A stretch of DNA of 64,000 nucleotides from Dimargaris cristalligena (lineage: Eukaryota; Kickxellomycota; Dimargaritomycetes; Dimargaritales; Dimargaritaceae), in assembly GCA_027576995.1 (NCBI GenBank), contig JANBQC010000085.1:1-64000 (forward strand), written 5' to 3'. The notes under the pieces are model-generated. The model searched no databases, was not told the origin of the DNA, and saw nothing but the letters and a program-made list of their open reading frames with translations. Shown piece by piece: positions 1 through 11,278 of this stretch (positions are counted from its first letter, which is position 1; every line of letters begins with the position of its first letter). The position numbers and the translations under genes were made by a program.

Positions 1-1375
1 ATGGAAAGAATGGGTTAAAGGGGAAGGGAAAAAACTGGTTATACCAGAAAAAAAAGCCACTTCATACCCTGCATAATGATAATAATAATAATATAATTAG
101 TGTGGCTTATAGGGGGACAGTACACCTTACCACACTGGTGGAGTATTGTGTGAGAAGTATTGGGGCCTGGTCATAGTGGGTTATATAGTAAGGGGAGAGT
201 AATATGGCACAATAAGGTAAGATCAGATGGGATGATCTGTTATTCCCATATTTAGGGAGGATTAGGTGGGCTGACACAGTACTACCCCCAAGTATGATGT
301 GTTACTATGGACCTGCTGTGTAAAGACTAGTACCAAAACTCCGATGTCATTGTTTCCAGTCCCGCCCCTATTTCTGTCTACACTGGCCATCTATCCTGGC
401 CCTTTAAAAATTAGAAAATGTATTCATTGGCCATACACCCACAGGCCTGTTTCAGCATGACTGTGCATTGTGAAGCTTTACATTTTGATGAGTAGCCTTG
501 AAAAGGGATCTATTTTCCTTCACAGTGATTGGCCTTGATCAAATCCCCCATTAGTTGATGCATATACAACTGTATAGCAACCCCAATGTGGTCACACCTC
601 TGTAACAGTCAGCTGGTACGAAAATATATGGTAGGTATAGGCCAAAAATTACTAGGGGGCTGGGTATTGGCCATTACAGGTGGATAAAATCCATGGAAGT
701 AAAGCATTAATAACACTCCCCTCAAAGAAGCACAGAGGGTGCTTTCAGTTGGAAGAGCTAGATGGTTGTTGTATGGTTAGCTGCGAAAGATAGTAGCATG
801 GGGATATAAATATCAAAGAAGTAGTGTTAGCCTCATAGATGCCTAATCTGCCAGCAGGAATGTAAATCTTCGAAAACTAGTTAGTCATCAAGAACAAAGA
901 CGTTATTTTAGCCCTATATACATATAACAACTGGGGATTTATCAACATGGGCCAGAGAGAGAGCAGGAAATGGTATCTGAAAAGCTTGATATAGGGTCTT
1001 CTTAGTCTTGCACAAGTAGCCAACTATAAAACAGTGTATAAGTTAAGCAATGGCTTATGGGTCACCAAATACGGTTGACCTATATATCATAGCCACTCCA
1101 CTAATTTATCCAAGTCAATTTCACTGGACTAGATAAAGACCAGCTTGGAAGTTAACCGGCCTTCCTATCCCATACCGAGACCCATGTACATGGCCAGACC
1201 AATTCCAAACACAGCCCAAGTGAATTTCCCCAGTCAGCAGCACACTACTGCCAGCTTCCATTTTTTTCGGGTGGCTCATTACTTCACCACCCACAATCGT
1301 TGCGTTTTACTTTACTTCTCGACTTGAATCTCGGTTAAAAATTGTCGTTTACCTTGTAGTCCTTACTCGTCTATA
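1..1375. other. Intergenic, no gene recognised
   Basis: AT-rich spacer upstream of the eIF2B-epsilon gene. Short open frames here have no family signature and no codon-bias resemblance to the neighbouring genes. The final 50 bases before position 1376 are pyrimidine-rich and probably belong to the promoter or leader. I saw no RNA gene. Confidence 0.5.
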
Positions 1376-4300
1376 ATGCCCCCCAAGAAGCCCAAGCAAC
1401 AGAACATCGAGGCGGAGGAGAAGCTGTCGGTGGTCATGATCGCCGACAGTTTCGACCAGCAAATGATGCCCCTAACCCAAACCACCCCCCGAGTAAGTCC
1501 ATCTCGGGTTGGAGCCGAGTCGGTGAGGCCAATTCCCTCGACCAGGGCAAAGCCCTTGACCTATTCCGATCCAGTCGAGTGGGCTCCAGATTCCGTACCG
1601 CCGGGTTCTAAAGTAACTCGACTGCATTCGGCTCAGCGGGTCGTAGCCAAGCCTTCCAGGCCAGGCCAGGCTGTCCCAACGGCCGAATATATACTCGTGA
1701 GGGTCACTCACTAGCTCCGGCCCATTAACGACATTGGAACCTCTTTAGATTAACAGTCGGGTCATTTGACTAGCTATAACTCATGCAACTAATAGGGGTC
1801 CCTCCCCCCGCCCACACACCCCGTACTAAACCTGTCCAAACCGCTTATGTCACCTGCCTGTGTATTCTTGAATCCCTAGTGCCTGCTCCCACTCTGCAAC
1901 GTACCACTTATCGAATATACTTTTGAATTACTAGCGATTGCTGGCATTGAAGAGATTTTCATCTTCTGCTGCATCCACGCCCAGAAAGTCAAAGACTACA
2001 TTGCGTAAGTACAAGCTTTGTTTTATTTTATATCTTAAATTATTCGTATATGGGCAATACCTATTGCCCCCCCCCGCAATGTATCTAAGTAGATTACCCA
2101 TTTAATGAAGAAAATAAGGCTAAAAATTTACCCGACCCTTGGACTATCAAGACTAACATCCGGACACGTTATGCTACTCCGCCCTATTATCGCTGCACTA
2201 GTCAATCGAAATGGAGCAAGTCCCACTCTCCATTCGAAGTGCGGATCATTGTCACCCAGGAGGCCATGTCCGTAGGCGACGTCCTTCGCGAACTGGACGG
2301 CAAATCGCTCATCCGTAACGATTTCATTCTAATCTACGGCGACGTGGTATCGAACATGAATCTGGCCAAGGCCCTCGAAGCCCACAAGGCCCGCCGCGCC
2401 ATTGACAAGAACGCCATCATGACCATGGTGGTTAAGGAAACCTCCCCGAACCACCGTACCCGCGGCCACCAGGAGGCGGTCTACGTGATTGACGACAGCA
2501 CCCAGCAGTGTATCCACTACCACGCCCCGCGACGGGGTACCGACAGTTACCGCACTGTACCCCTCTCGGTCGAATTTTTCGAGAAGCATCCCCAACTGCA
2601 ACTCCGCTACGATCTCATGGACTGCCAAATCGACATTTGTTCCGTTGAAGTGCCCGCGCTGTTCACCGAAAACTTCGATTACCAGGACTTGCGTCGCGAT
2701 TTTGTCACCGGTATCCTCGGGTCCGAAGTCCTGGATTCCACCTTCTACATTTACCCCATCGCCGACCAACACGCCTACGCGGCCCGCGTGCAGGGCGGTC
2801 AGCTCTACGACGCCGTGAGTCGGGATGTCATGGCCCGGTGGACCTTCCCGTTGGTCCCGGAAAGCAACCTCCAGGAAGGCGATGCGTACGTCCACAAACG
2901 CGACCATGTCTACCAGGAACCAGGGGTCAAACTGGCCCGGACTTCGAACCTGGAGCGTAATGTCGTCATCGGGCGGGGATCCAGTGTCGGGGACCACTCC
3001 ATCATCAGCAACTCGGTAATTGGCCGCGACTGCCAGATCGGGGACCACGTTACCATCCAGGGGGCCTATCTGTTGGACGGCACCACCGTGGCCGCTCATT
3101 GTACCGTGGAACGGTCGATTTTGGGTCATCAGACCACCGTGCACTCCCACTCCCAAATCGGTAAGGGTTGTATTGTGGGGGATGGTGTGGTGGTGGGCCC
3201 CAGAATTCGTGTCCCGGACCACACCCGGCTAACCACCAAGGCCGCCGCTGCTGCTGCTGCGGACTCGGACTGGAATGACAGCGATGCGGAAGATAATACG
3301 GTGGTCGATAGTTCCCGTTGGGGAGCCGAGAGTAATGCGGTAATCTGGGTGCCTTCGGACGAGGATGACGATGACGCAGAGGCTATTTACCAATCCCAGG
3401 TGAACGCGCTAGGTAAGTTGGGAATTATAAGTAATTGATATGGCTCGGGTAGTCTGAGCTTGGCAGTGTGTCGACTCTGGTGGATTTTATAGTTTTTCGG
3501 TTACTATTCATGGCCGATTATCACGGAAATATGATTGGGCAGCAACCGTCTCACTCCATACTCCGATATCTCCCCATTTGCCCTTTGCTTGACACCTACT
3601 GATACTATAATAGCCGCCGATCTGGGCCAGATTCGTATGGATGATCAAGACATCGACGATTCGGCCTCCGAAGCATCGCTGGACTCCCTCGAAGATATGG
3701 ATGACGTCGGTGGTAGTGGCGACGAGTACGACCATTTCGGCAGTGAAGTGGCCGATACCATTGACCGGGCCTTCTCGGAGGGCCACGCCATCGCTGACAC
3801 TCTCCTAGAACTCAAAGGTCTCCGGTTCGCCAACAACAAGAATAATCACGACATTCGTATCATCATTCTCCCCAAGATTCTGGACCAGGTGGATCTGTCC
3901 CACCTCATGCCCTCCCTGGCGGCTGCCTTCCAGCGTTGGGGGGAATTGATTGCCAGTGTGGTGAACTCCGACCAGGACCAGGCCGACACGCTCTCCATTG
4001 TCAAGGACTTTTGTTTGGTGGACCGGGCCCGTGTCGACCTGTTCTTACCCTGTGTTAAGCGGTTGTACGATGCCGATATTGTTGAAGAGGATATGCTGCT
4101 GCAGTGGCACCAGGCTGCGGTGGCCGAGAAACTCACCGGCGGCGAACTATTATTACACCAAAAGGTAGGCCATTTATTAGTTTGGGACCAGAAATTGGTT
4201 TGCTATTGCTCTGCCGATTTTATTATTGCTAAAATATTCTGGTTCGGTTTTGCAATACGGGCTTTGTATAGATAAGGGGGTTAATGGGGTACGAATCACT

Positions 4301-4416
4301 AACCACTGAATAATTTCTGATCTACTCGATATTCGCCTTAGCTTCAACCTTTGATCAACTGGCTGCTCGAGGCTGAAGAGGAAGACGACGATAGCGAGGA
4401 CGAGGATAGCGACTAA
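1376..4416 (+). CDS. GCD6: Translation initiation factor eIF2B subunit epsilon
   Basis: Catalytic subunit of the eIF2B guanine-nucleotide exchange factor, which recharges eIF2 with GTP in the cytosol. Five exons join in frame: 1376-1492, 1880-2004, 2202-3412, 3614-4164 and 4342-4416, giving 692 aa (human about 720). Exons 1-2 rebuild the nucleotidyltransferase-like start (CLLPLCNVPLIEYTFELL). Exon 3 carries the rest of that domain, with IYGDVVSN and FDYQDLRRDF, then left-handed beta-helix hexapeptide repeats (for example GRDCQIGDHVTIQG). Exons 4-5 encode the HEAT-like W2/eIF5C domain and end in the diagnostic aromatic/acidic tail LQPLINWLLEAEEEDDDSED. An alanine run and an acidic stretch (about residues 415-470) form the linker. 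Splice sites were chosen because donor GT, acceptor AG and phase all agree and the family sequence continues across each junction. Identity is firm; the first Met is the only one that gives the expected N-terminus. Confidence 0.95.
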
Positions 4417-4941
4417 TCGGACACCGATTACTTAGACTCATTCGGCTGAAGAGTTCATCCACGTTAGCCAAGTGCTTCTAAGGCACTTTGCCCAGGTATA
4501 ATGGTATTTTATGTTTTTTTTTACTCATCGTGCCAATTTGCGTATACTCCTTTATAAATACAAATATATTTGAAATATGTCAGTCCTGGCAAGAAAAAAA
4601 CTGTCATTTTGGTTTATTTCAGTTATGTGAAACACGTTACTGGAATGGAGACCAATGAACTACATGAAATAGGCGGTGTGGAATCATGAAAAGAAAACCG
4701 CTGAAGAGAAAATCGCAAATTATGGATAACATATGGGTACAGGGCGCAGTCTGCCCATCAAGGATAATGGAAGAAACTAGCTAACGAGTGCGAAAGGGCT
4801 TGGAAGTTGGCGTGACTGAGAATAATATATATATATATATATGTGGATAAACAATTCAATTAAATAGTGGCAACCCTGATTAGGTGCGGCTTAAAAATGG
4901 CATAAGAAAGGGACCGCGGCCCAGTTAATTGCAACTATAAG
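4417..4941. other. Convergent intergenic spacer
   Basis: Lies between the 3' ends of eIF2B epsilon (+) and the NuSAP-like gene (-). AT-rich with T-runs and TATAAATA-like sequences suitable for 3' processing, plus an (AT)n run near 4827-4842. No gene seen. Confidence 0.5.
4827..4842. repeat. (AT)n microsatellite
   Basis: Uninterrupted AT dinucleotide run in the spacer between two convergent genes. A simple sequence repeat with no further signal. Confidence 0.7.
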
Positions 4942-7288
4942 TTACGTCTCTACTTTTTTAGGAGCGGGTGCCACTACAGATCGTTGGGGCCTTTTGGTCG
5001 AGTAAGGAGCGTAGCGCGCCGATGTGGAGGTACCTATTGAGGAAGGCTTGAGGTCGGTCGCCTTTTTCGGGGCGGTCGTCATACGGGGCGGTTGGTATGA
5101 GAGGCGACGTTGAAGGGTACCTTGGGAGTTAACTGGTGCAGCCATGGTAGATCGCCGACTAAGCCGGTCGACCACAGGTTTGCCGGAGGCCGCTGAAGTA
5201 GTGGAAGTAGCGGTTTTGGCGGAGGACGTACCCGAGGCGGCGATGGATTTGGCAGTGGGGACGGAACTCTTGGTCCGAATGGCGCCGGTCCGGGCCGGGG
5301 TGGGGCGAGCCGGGGGAGGCGCTTTAACAGGCTTGGCCGCTGATGTGGCCCCGGGGGGCTTAGTCCGCGAGGGGACGGGGGGAACCGACTTGGCGACGGA
5401 TAGAACGGTTGGCTTCGCCTTCGCAGTGGCCTGGTTAGGTACCGTGGGTTTTAATGGTTTTGTGCTGGCGGGGCGAGAATGTACAGTGGATGTGAGAGGC
5501 TTGGTAGTCGGGCGAGTAGGCACGGCTGGTTTAATGGTTTTAGTTAGGGTACGGCTAGGTACAGCGGGTCTCGCTGGTTTCGATACTGGCCGACTGGTCA
5601 CGGCTGGTAGGGCTGGTTTGGAGACGCCGCGACTAGATACCGCCGGTTTTTGTGGCTCCGCGCCAGCACGACTAGGCACCGCGGGCTTTGATGGTTTGGT
5701 CGGGGCCGTGGTGGCTGGGGTTTTACGAGAGACAGCGGCCAACCGCGATCGGGTGGTCATGTTAAATGTTGGGGCACTTGGCTTCCGTTTGGTCGCTGTC
5801 GGTGCTACCGGTGGTTTGGTGGTACCTTTACTAGGTGGTACGTTCTCTTTCGGGCCAGATTCTACCGCCCGAGATTTAATGGGCCGCTGGGGCTCAGCAA
5901 TGGGTTTAGAGGCTGCCAGTTTTGGTAAGGGGGCCCTGCGTGTTGGTTGTACAGTGGGGGTGGCTTTGGGCCGTGTTGGCATCAGTGCGGGGTTCATAGT
6001 CTTGCGTCGCAGGCGCTCCTGTTCCCGAAAGCGCTGGGCTAATGGCTTCTGCGCGGGATTGGATTTCTGGGCCGCGGGTGGCAAGGAGGGAGTTAAAGTG
6101 GGGGAGGTATCGATTTTCCGAACACCGGGCGTCGCTCGGTCGGAACCAATGCGCTGCCGCTTGCTGGGCGTTTGCCGACTCTCCGCCGCTTGAGTTATAC
6201 GGTTTGTTCGGCGACTGGCGGTTTGGGGAGTTTCGGAATCGGGAGCCGGGCGTTTACGAAGGGAGAAGTGCTGGGCAATCGAGTCCATTTGATTAAAATG
6301 CTTCTGGTGGATGGTCTCGAATTTAATCTCCTGGGGCCGCTCCAGTTCCCCGGGAAATACCGAGCGCTTGGCTTCGGTGGCACGAGCCACGGTCCAGGCC
6401 TTGGGGCGGATGGCCGCGCGCTCTTCTTTGCTCAGAGCCATGTCCCGGGACACCCGCTTGCGCAATTCGGTCAGGAGTTCGTCGGCCACGGAGTCGGCCG
6501 GGGCCATAGTGGGGGTGAAGGAGCCGGGCGAAAGCGGGGGGATTTGGACGGGTGTCAGGCACGGGGATGTGGGATTGTTAGGTGGCTTGGCATTGGGGGT
6601 TTGGGGGAGTTTAAGGGATTCTGGAACGGGATTCGTAGACATATCCTCCTTGGGTTTGGAAGGCTCTCCAGAATCGGTGGCATCTACGTACTCAGATTCG
6701 CTTCCTGAGCTGTTGGAGCTGCTAGAGCTGTTGGAACTTTTGGAGTGATCGCTCTTGGGGGATGTGGGTGCACTGCTAGTAGCCGAGGACGAGACTGAAG
6801 GCAATTGATCCTCTAGATAGTAGCGAAGACGCACCATCAGATGGGATGTCTATGGTAAATTATCGGAAATTATAATGAATGGCGTGTTAGATCAAACAAG
6901 CGCAAATAAGTGGAAATGAATAAGCTGATCCGTGTGGCACGTATAGATATGTGGTTGTGGGCTCGGGAACCCTGGGTGTAACGACAGTGTCGCAAAACAG
7001 GCCCAATGGTTGGCCCACAAAAAAAGGAGGACTTTGACGGGTGGTGCAAGTTAGGGGATTTTTCCATTAATCAAAAGTGGGTTCCCTTACAGAATCAGGC
7101 AGTGAAGAAAACACATGGAGCGACCATGGCCCCCATACTACCCCAGTGGGCCAAATGGGATGCTCCCAATCACCAAGAATGAAACTCCGACGGCTTACCT
7201 TTCCTCTGTCAGGCATATTGTGCTGCCTACACAATTCCTGAAGTTCGCCCTTTGTACAATTCCGGAGTTGGTCCAGAGTAAAAGTCAT
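4942..7288 (-). CDS. NUSAP1: NuSAP-like spindle/microtubule-associated protein
   Basis: Two exons (7288-7199 and 6849-4942) give 665 aa. The short first exon encodes MTFTLDQLRNCTKGELQELC.. and splices in phase 0 onto TSHLMVRLRYYLED. Together these make a SAP-type helix-turn-helix like the N-terminus of animal NuSAP. About residue 204 lies KFETIHQKHFNQMDSIAQHF, which matches the conserved NuSAP motif with the pattern K-x-x-x-H-x-x-H-F-x-x-M-[DE]-S-I. The rest is low complexity: an acidic/serine stretch (about 50-80), then a very basic Ser/Pro/Lys/Arg region with imperfect repeats of about 15 residues around KPAVPSR (about 400-510). In animals NuSAP bundles and stabilises spindle microtubules; that role here is inference. 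An upstream Met at 7408 is possible, but 7288 gives the family-like start. The second exon read alone looks unidentifiable, so the junction decides the identity. Confidence 0.8.
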
Positions 7289-7408
7289 GGCTGGAGTTGG
7301 GCAGAGGGTATTATGAAGAAAGCCAAGAGCACTGAGCGGAGTCTGTGGATCAAACGGTAAATAGGAGGTTATAACAGAGGTGTTGGCGTCAAGGAGGGTT
7401 GAGCGCAA

Positions 7409-8425
7409 ATTCGCGAACTGGTCGACATGGGCGGGGGGGGTGGTACGAACAAGAAATAGTAGTGGGAATAGGAAAAATAAGGCAGCGGGGGAAGGCGCCT
7501 AGCTGTTTATCTTTCTAGGCTCCAACGCCTTCTATGGGAGAGAGAATATGAGGCCATGGTATGTTTGCGACTGCGCGCGTTTGGGTGTTTAGTGTGGCTC
7601 CTGAACTGGCTAATGTAATACGCTGACTCCATTCCAAGCGCACACTCGCACGCAGCCATCAAAACAAACGCCTGGCCTATGAAAATAAATGTTTTGATTT
7701 TCCCCCTGTAATTAGGATGGCCCACCAAATGAATAAAGGAATAGCCGCTGGCCTCAGAAAGAACTTCTCCATCCGTATAGTACATTTCGACTGTTAAAAC
7801 ACTACACCAATTATCCCAGTAGTTAGCTAAGTCCCTAATGAGAAATGTAATATTCAAAGTGATAGGCGGAACATATACACTCTGTTGTGGAAATCCTGAA
7901 TAGTCACGGCAAGAGCCATCTGGCTAGGTGTCTTTCAAAGCAGGCAGGCTAGAAAGACCATGGGGTCCGCTTACTAGATGCAAATTAAGGCCACCCCCCT
8001 CCCGAAAAAATGAAGGAATAGATCCATCTCTGGGGAGCCTACGCTAGATAGCCAAGAGGCATTTAGCTGGGTGGTGCTGGTATTTCCAAAAGCGGCACTG
8101 AAAAGTACCATAGTCCATTACGGAGCCGATTTGTAGCCAAACGTTTTCACCCCAATCGTCTTTATCATTACCCACCGCAAAGTAAAAGTGGTCATATATT
8201 CATTATCTATCACATCCTTAAGAATATCCCATTTTCCGTTTCCACCTCGAACCCAAATCAGTCTCTCGCACCATCAAATACGGATATTAAATCACTTCAG
8301 ATGGATCCGTTCTCGGTGTCCCCTGTACTCTGCACTTCGATAACTACTCTTTCGAACAAAAAAAAGGCACTTTTATTCTTGAATTACAAGGCAGTTGGAT
8401 AAATCTGGATCGTTAAACTAAAATT
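7409..8425. other. Intergenic, no gene recognised
   Basis: Spacer upstream of the NuSAP-like gene and downstream of ZPR1. A 116-codon open frame on the minus strand (7857-7507) has no recognisable domain and mixed composition, and I do not accept it as a gene. The 8350-8425 end is the ZPR1 3' untranslated side. Confidence 0.5.
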
Positions 8426-9796
8426 CTACTCCTCCACCTTGGCTTCCGACTCGGCCAATTTCTCGTAACCTTCGACCTTGATATCATTTAGACCCAAATC
8501 CTCATTCTGATCGAATGTCCGGTCGTAATTCTCGATGGTCATATTTGGGTCGGGATCAGGGGCGTACAGGTTTTGCAAGTGGCTGTTGGCCAAGGGGTCG
8601 TCCAGAACCAGGGTGCACGGGAAAGCCCGGCCTTCAATAACATCGTCCAGCTTGGCCAAGAAGTGGGCGAACTGGCTCTTACGGTCCTCCACGGCCGAGT
8701 CACCCGACATGAAGGGGGCGTTGGCGAAGAGCTCTTCCTTGATCTGGACTAGAATACCCTCCACCGTAGTGAAGCGGCCCCCCAGCGTACCGGCGTGCAG
8801 CTCCAAGTCGATTTCGGGGATGACCAAGCCGCAAGTCTCCGATTTGAGAATATCTCGGGATAAATCTTCGCTGTCGACGATCTTGAGGGTAATCCGACGG
8901 CCTTGCGGGGAAATGGCCCCGCCGGACTTGACTTCGTTGCTCTTGTAGCCGCACTGGTCGCAGGCGGTAGACATGATAATAACATCTTTAAAATGGGGGA
9001 TATTCATGAGGTGCATCCGGGTTTCGCTGGGGGCGTTGCAGTGGGAGCAGTTGGCTTGGAAACGAATCACTTCGTCGGGGTTGAGTTCCTCGGTGTCGTA
9101 CGCCATATCCGGTTTGACTTCCGAACCCCCGGCGGCCTCGCCCTCGGGTTTATCTTCATCCTCGGCATCATCCGGGGCCACCATACCCAGCGCCACCTCG
9201 TCGGCATGGGTGCGCTCAAAGTGGGACACCACCAACTTAGGATCCTCGGCCGGGAAGTTGAGTTTCTCAATGTAGCTATTACCGGCGGGGTCGTGCACCA
9301 CCACATGGAAATCGGTGCGGTGCCCCAGATAGTCCGACAGCTGCTGCGTCACGGACTCGATTTTCTCGTAAACCTGCGGCTCCATGACCTTTCGTACGGG
9401 TTGTTGGCCCGCCAAGTCTTCCATCACGCTTTTAATAAGACCCTCCACGGTGGTCAAAGTACCGCTCTTGGGGGGAAGCTCCAGGTCCAACTCCTTGAAG
9501 ATGACCGTCGCCGAATCCGATTTGACCAGCTGGCGGTTGAGGTCAGCGGCATCAGTCACATGGCATTCGAAGTGCACGCCCTTCTCGGCAAGGGCACTTC
9601 CGTTCCGGATTTCGTTGTTCTTCATGCCGCAGTGGGGACACTCGAAGGCCATGAGGATGAGCTCGCGGAAATGTGGGACTTTGGTGAGAAGGAGGCGGGT
9701 GACGCCATTCTCCCCGCAGCCCATGCAGTAGCTCTCGATTTCCGTGGGCTTGGACGAGTCCTCGATGTTGAGGTAAATGGGGTCGGACTGGGCCAT
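8426..9796 (-). CDS. ZPR1: Zinc finger protein ZPR1
   Basis: Uninterrupted 456-aa reading frame with the duplicated ZPR1 architecture: zinc finger 1 (C24-x2-C27, C53-x2-C56) with HFRELILMAFECPHCGMKNN, an alpha/beta domain with GTLTTVEGLIKSV, then zinc finger 2 (two C-x2-C pairs at about 255-295) with HFKDVIIMSTACDQCGYKSN and a second alpha/beta domain with GRFTTVEGILVQI. ZPR1 is an essential eukaryotic protein that binds eEF1A and acts as its folding chaperone, and it shuttles to the nucleus in proliferating cells. Full length for the family; all eight metal-ligand cysteines are visible. The start Met is followed by a short acidic lead-in, as in other ZPR1 proteins. No intron is needed. Identity is certain. 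Confidence 0.97.
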   Translation of the reverse strand: MAQSDPIYLNIEDSSKPTEIESYCMGCGENGVTRLLLTKVPHFRELILMAFECPHCGMKNNEIRNGSALAEKGVHFECHVTDAADLNRQLVKSDSATVIFKELDLELPPKSGTLTTVEGLIKSVMEDLAGQQPVRKVMEPQVYEKIESVTQQLSDYLGHRTDFHVVVHDPAGNSYIEKLNFPAEDPKLVVSHFERTHADEVALGMVAPDDAEDEDKPEGEAAGGSEVKPDMAYDTEELNPDEVIRFQANCSHCNAPSETRMHLMNIPHFKDVIIMSTACDQCGYKSNEVKSGGAISPQGRRITLKIVDSEDLSRDILKSETCGLVIPEIDLELHAGTLGGRFTTVEGILVQIKEELFANAPFMSGDSAVEDRKSQFAHFLAKLDDVIEGRAFPCTLVLDDPLANSHLQNLYAPDPDPNMTIENYDRTFDQNEDLGLNDIKVEGYEKLAESEAKVEE

Positions 9797-11278
9797 GATA
9801 ACAATTTGATAATGGCGTATATAAAATGCAAGAATGGGATCAATGAGGTTTTAGAAAAAAAATGAAAGTTTCGGGGGAAAAAATCTAAAGTAGAATTGCC
9901 TTAGTAAACACAGTAGAGTCAGTGTGGGGGTGGGATTAAGGATGGCAGGGAAAAATAGAAAATGAGCCGAAAATATCGATTTCAATTCGTGCGTTATGTG
10001 CTGCATTTTTAGCCCGATTACGCCCAACGTCCAGGGACAAATAGGCAAGTTTGGAAAAGAACCCTGGCGCCGAGCCCGAATAGGAAGAAGGTAAACGATA
10101 TGGATGAAATTCAAACCAGCTGTATAAGGTTTTACATAATACGTGTATGGGCGAATATATGTGAGAAAAGCTTTTAACCAGTAATATTGGCCTCACCCAA
10201 TGAATTTTTCGTTATACAGCCTGAATGAACTTCTCCCATATATACTATACATACCGACTATAGTAAATATACTATGGCATGCCATATATGAATCTAAGCG
10301 AAGAGGAAAACTTTCTCAACCAATTATGATACCAGGAGGTTAAATTATTAGAGCATCTATAGATATCGGGTATTTCATATCTTCTGTATAGTACTAAATC
10401 AGTGCTTAACCTCTATAATGAAATAGCCGGCTAAGCTTACCGCCATTGCGTCATTACAACCACAACCTCATATTTTACCAAAGGTATCTCTATTGTTCGG
10501 CCAGTCCGTCATCTAAATATAGATACCATTAGATGATGGCCAGGAAAATCGCCTTTTATTGCCGTTTTCTTGTTTTATAAACATGAACGACTATTGCGCC
10601 CTTCTGGACTCTATGGCTAGTACTGTCTACATGTTTCTTTAAATAAATATTATACAACCGCTTTAGTACTATGGTAGGAGAGAATACCCGAGAATAGTCG
10701 ATGCTACAACCATATCGTGTATAATAACTAATAGGATTGAAGCCGGCTGGTCATTGAACTAGGAGATGAAGGAATTCCCCCACTCCGTTTGAAAACCAGG
10801 TGCTATTATCGAAGGATCATCTTCCTTCTGCCATTCCCACTGCTCGATTCATATATTCCATACCATTTATTCATTATCGCACATTCATTATTATCACACT
10901 TGATATCCTATCGTCTAGTGGTATTTACCGGTATGCTCTGCGCTGGTTCGGCGCCTTTATCCTTAGACAACTCGGCTATATAAAACCGAGCCAATTCCTA
11001 TCGTTGATTCTTTAGTTAATTGGTATTTATTCAATACACATCTATACCGGTTTGCTCAACCTAACGATACCTATCCTATAATAATAATAATGCCCCTAAA
11101 GATACTTTAACAAGCGAGTGTAGGTAAAATGTGCGACAAAGAACAGTGCTCTTTAATATATAATTCTAGTCGGAGATGGATATTTTTAACCGAAGACTAG
11201 AGGGAGGGGTGAATCCCTAGGCAGTGTAACTAGCATAGGTATGCCAAAATGAAAAAAATGAAATGTAAAATACTGACC
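9797..11278. other. Intergenic spacer with MITE copy and possible duplication trace
   Basis: Contains the ZPR1 promoter side, one MITE-like element (10101-10238) and AT-rich DNA. A stretch near 9977-10020 resembles 15212-15260 (shared GAAAATAT..GTGCGTT core), and 10660-10705 weakly resembles 15555-15600. The Argonaute duplication may therefore extend this far. No coding gene recognised. Confidence 0.45.
10101..10238 (-). mobile_element. MITE-like element, copy A
   Basis: About 140-bp element with imperfect terminal inverted repeats of roughly 30 bp. The left end starts TGGATGAAATTCAAACCAGC; the right end read on the minus strand starts TGGGAGAAGTTCATTCAGGC. TA dinucleotides flank both ends, consistent with a TA target-site duplication as in Tc1/mariner-type MITEs. 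It is inverted relative to copies B and C. The internal core (TTAACCAGTAATATTGGCC on +) is shared by all four copies. It has no coding capacity, so it would move only with a transposase supplied elsewhere. The superfamily assignment is inference. Confidence 0.75.

Noticed and set aside
2329..3222. 297-codon minus-strand frame
   Set aside because: Antisense shadow of the eIF2B-epsilon exon 3.
5144..6193. 349-codon plus-strand frame
   Set aside because: Antisense shadow of the repetitive Pro/Lys/Arg region of the NuSAP-like gene; no domain and biased composition.
7507..7857. 116-codon minus-strand frame
   Set aside because: No domain, no homology I can recall, AT-rich mixed codons and no convincing splice partner.
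8245..8265. GGTTCGAGG on the minus strand, B-box-like
   Set aside because: No complementary T-stem and no matching A-box upstream.
8903..9865. 320-codon plus-strand frame
   Set aside because: Antisense to ZPR1, whose identity is certain; His/Gly-rich composition typical of a shadow frame.
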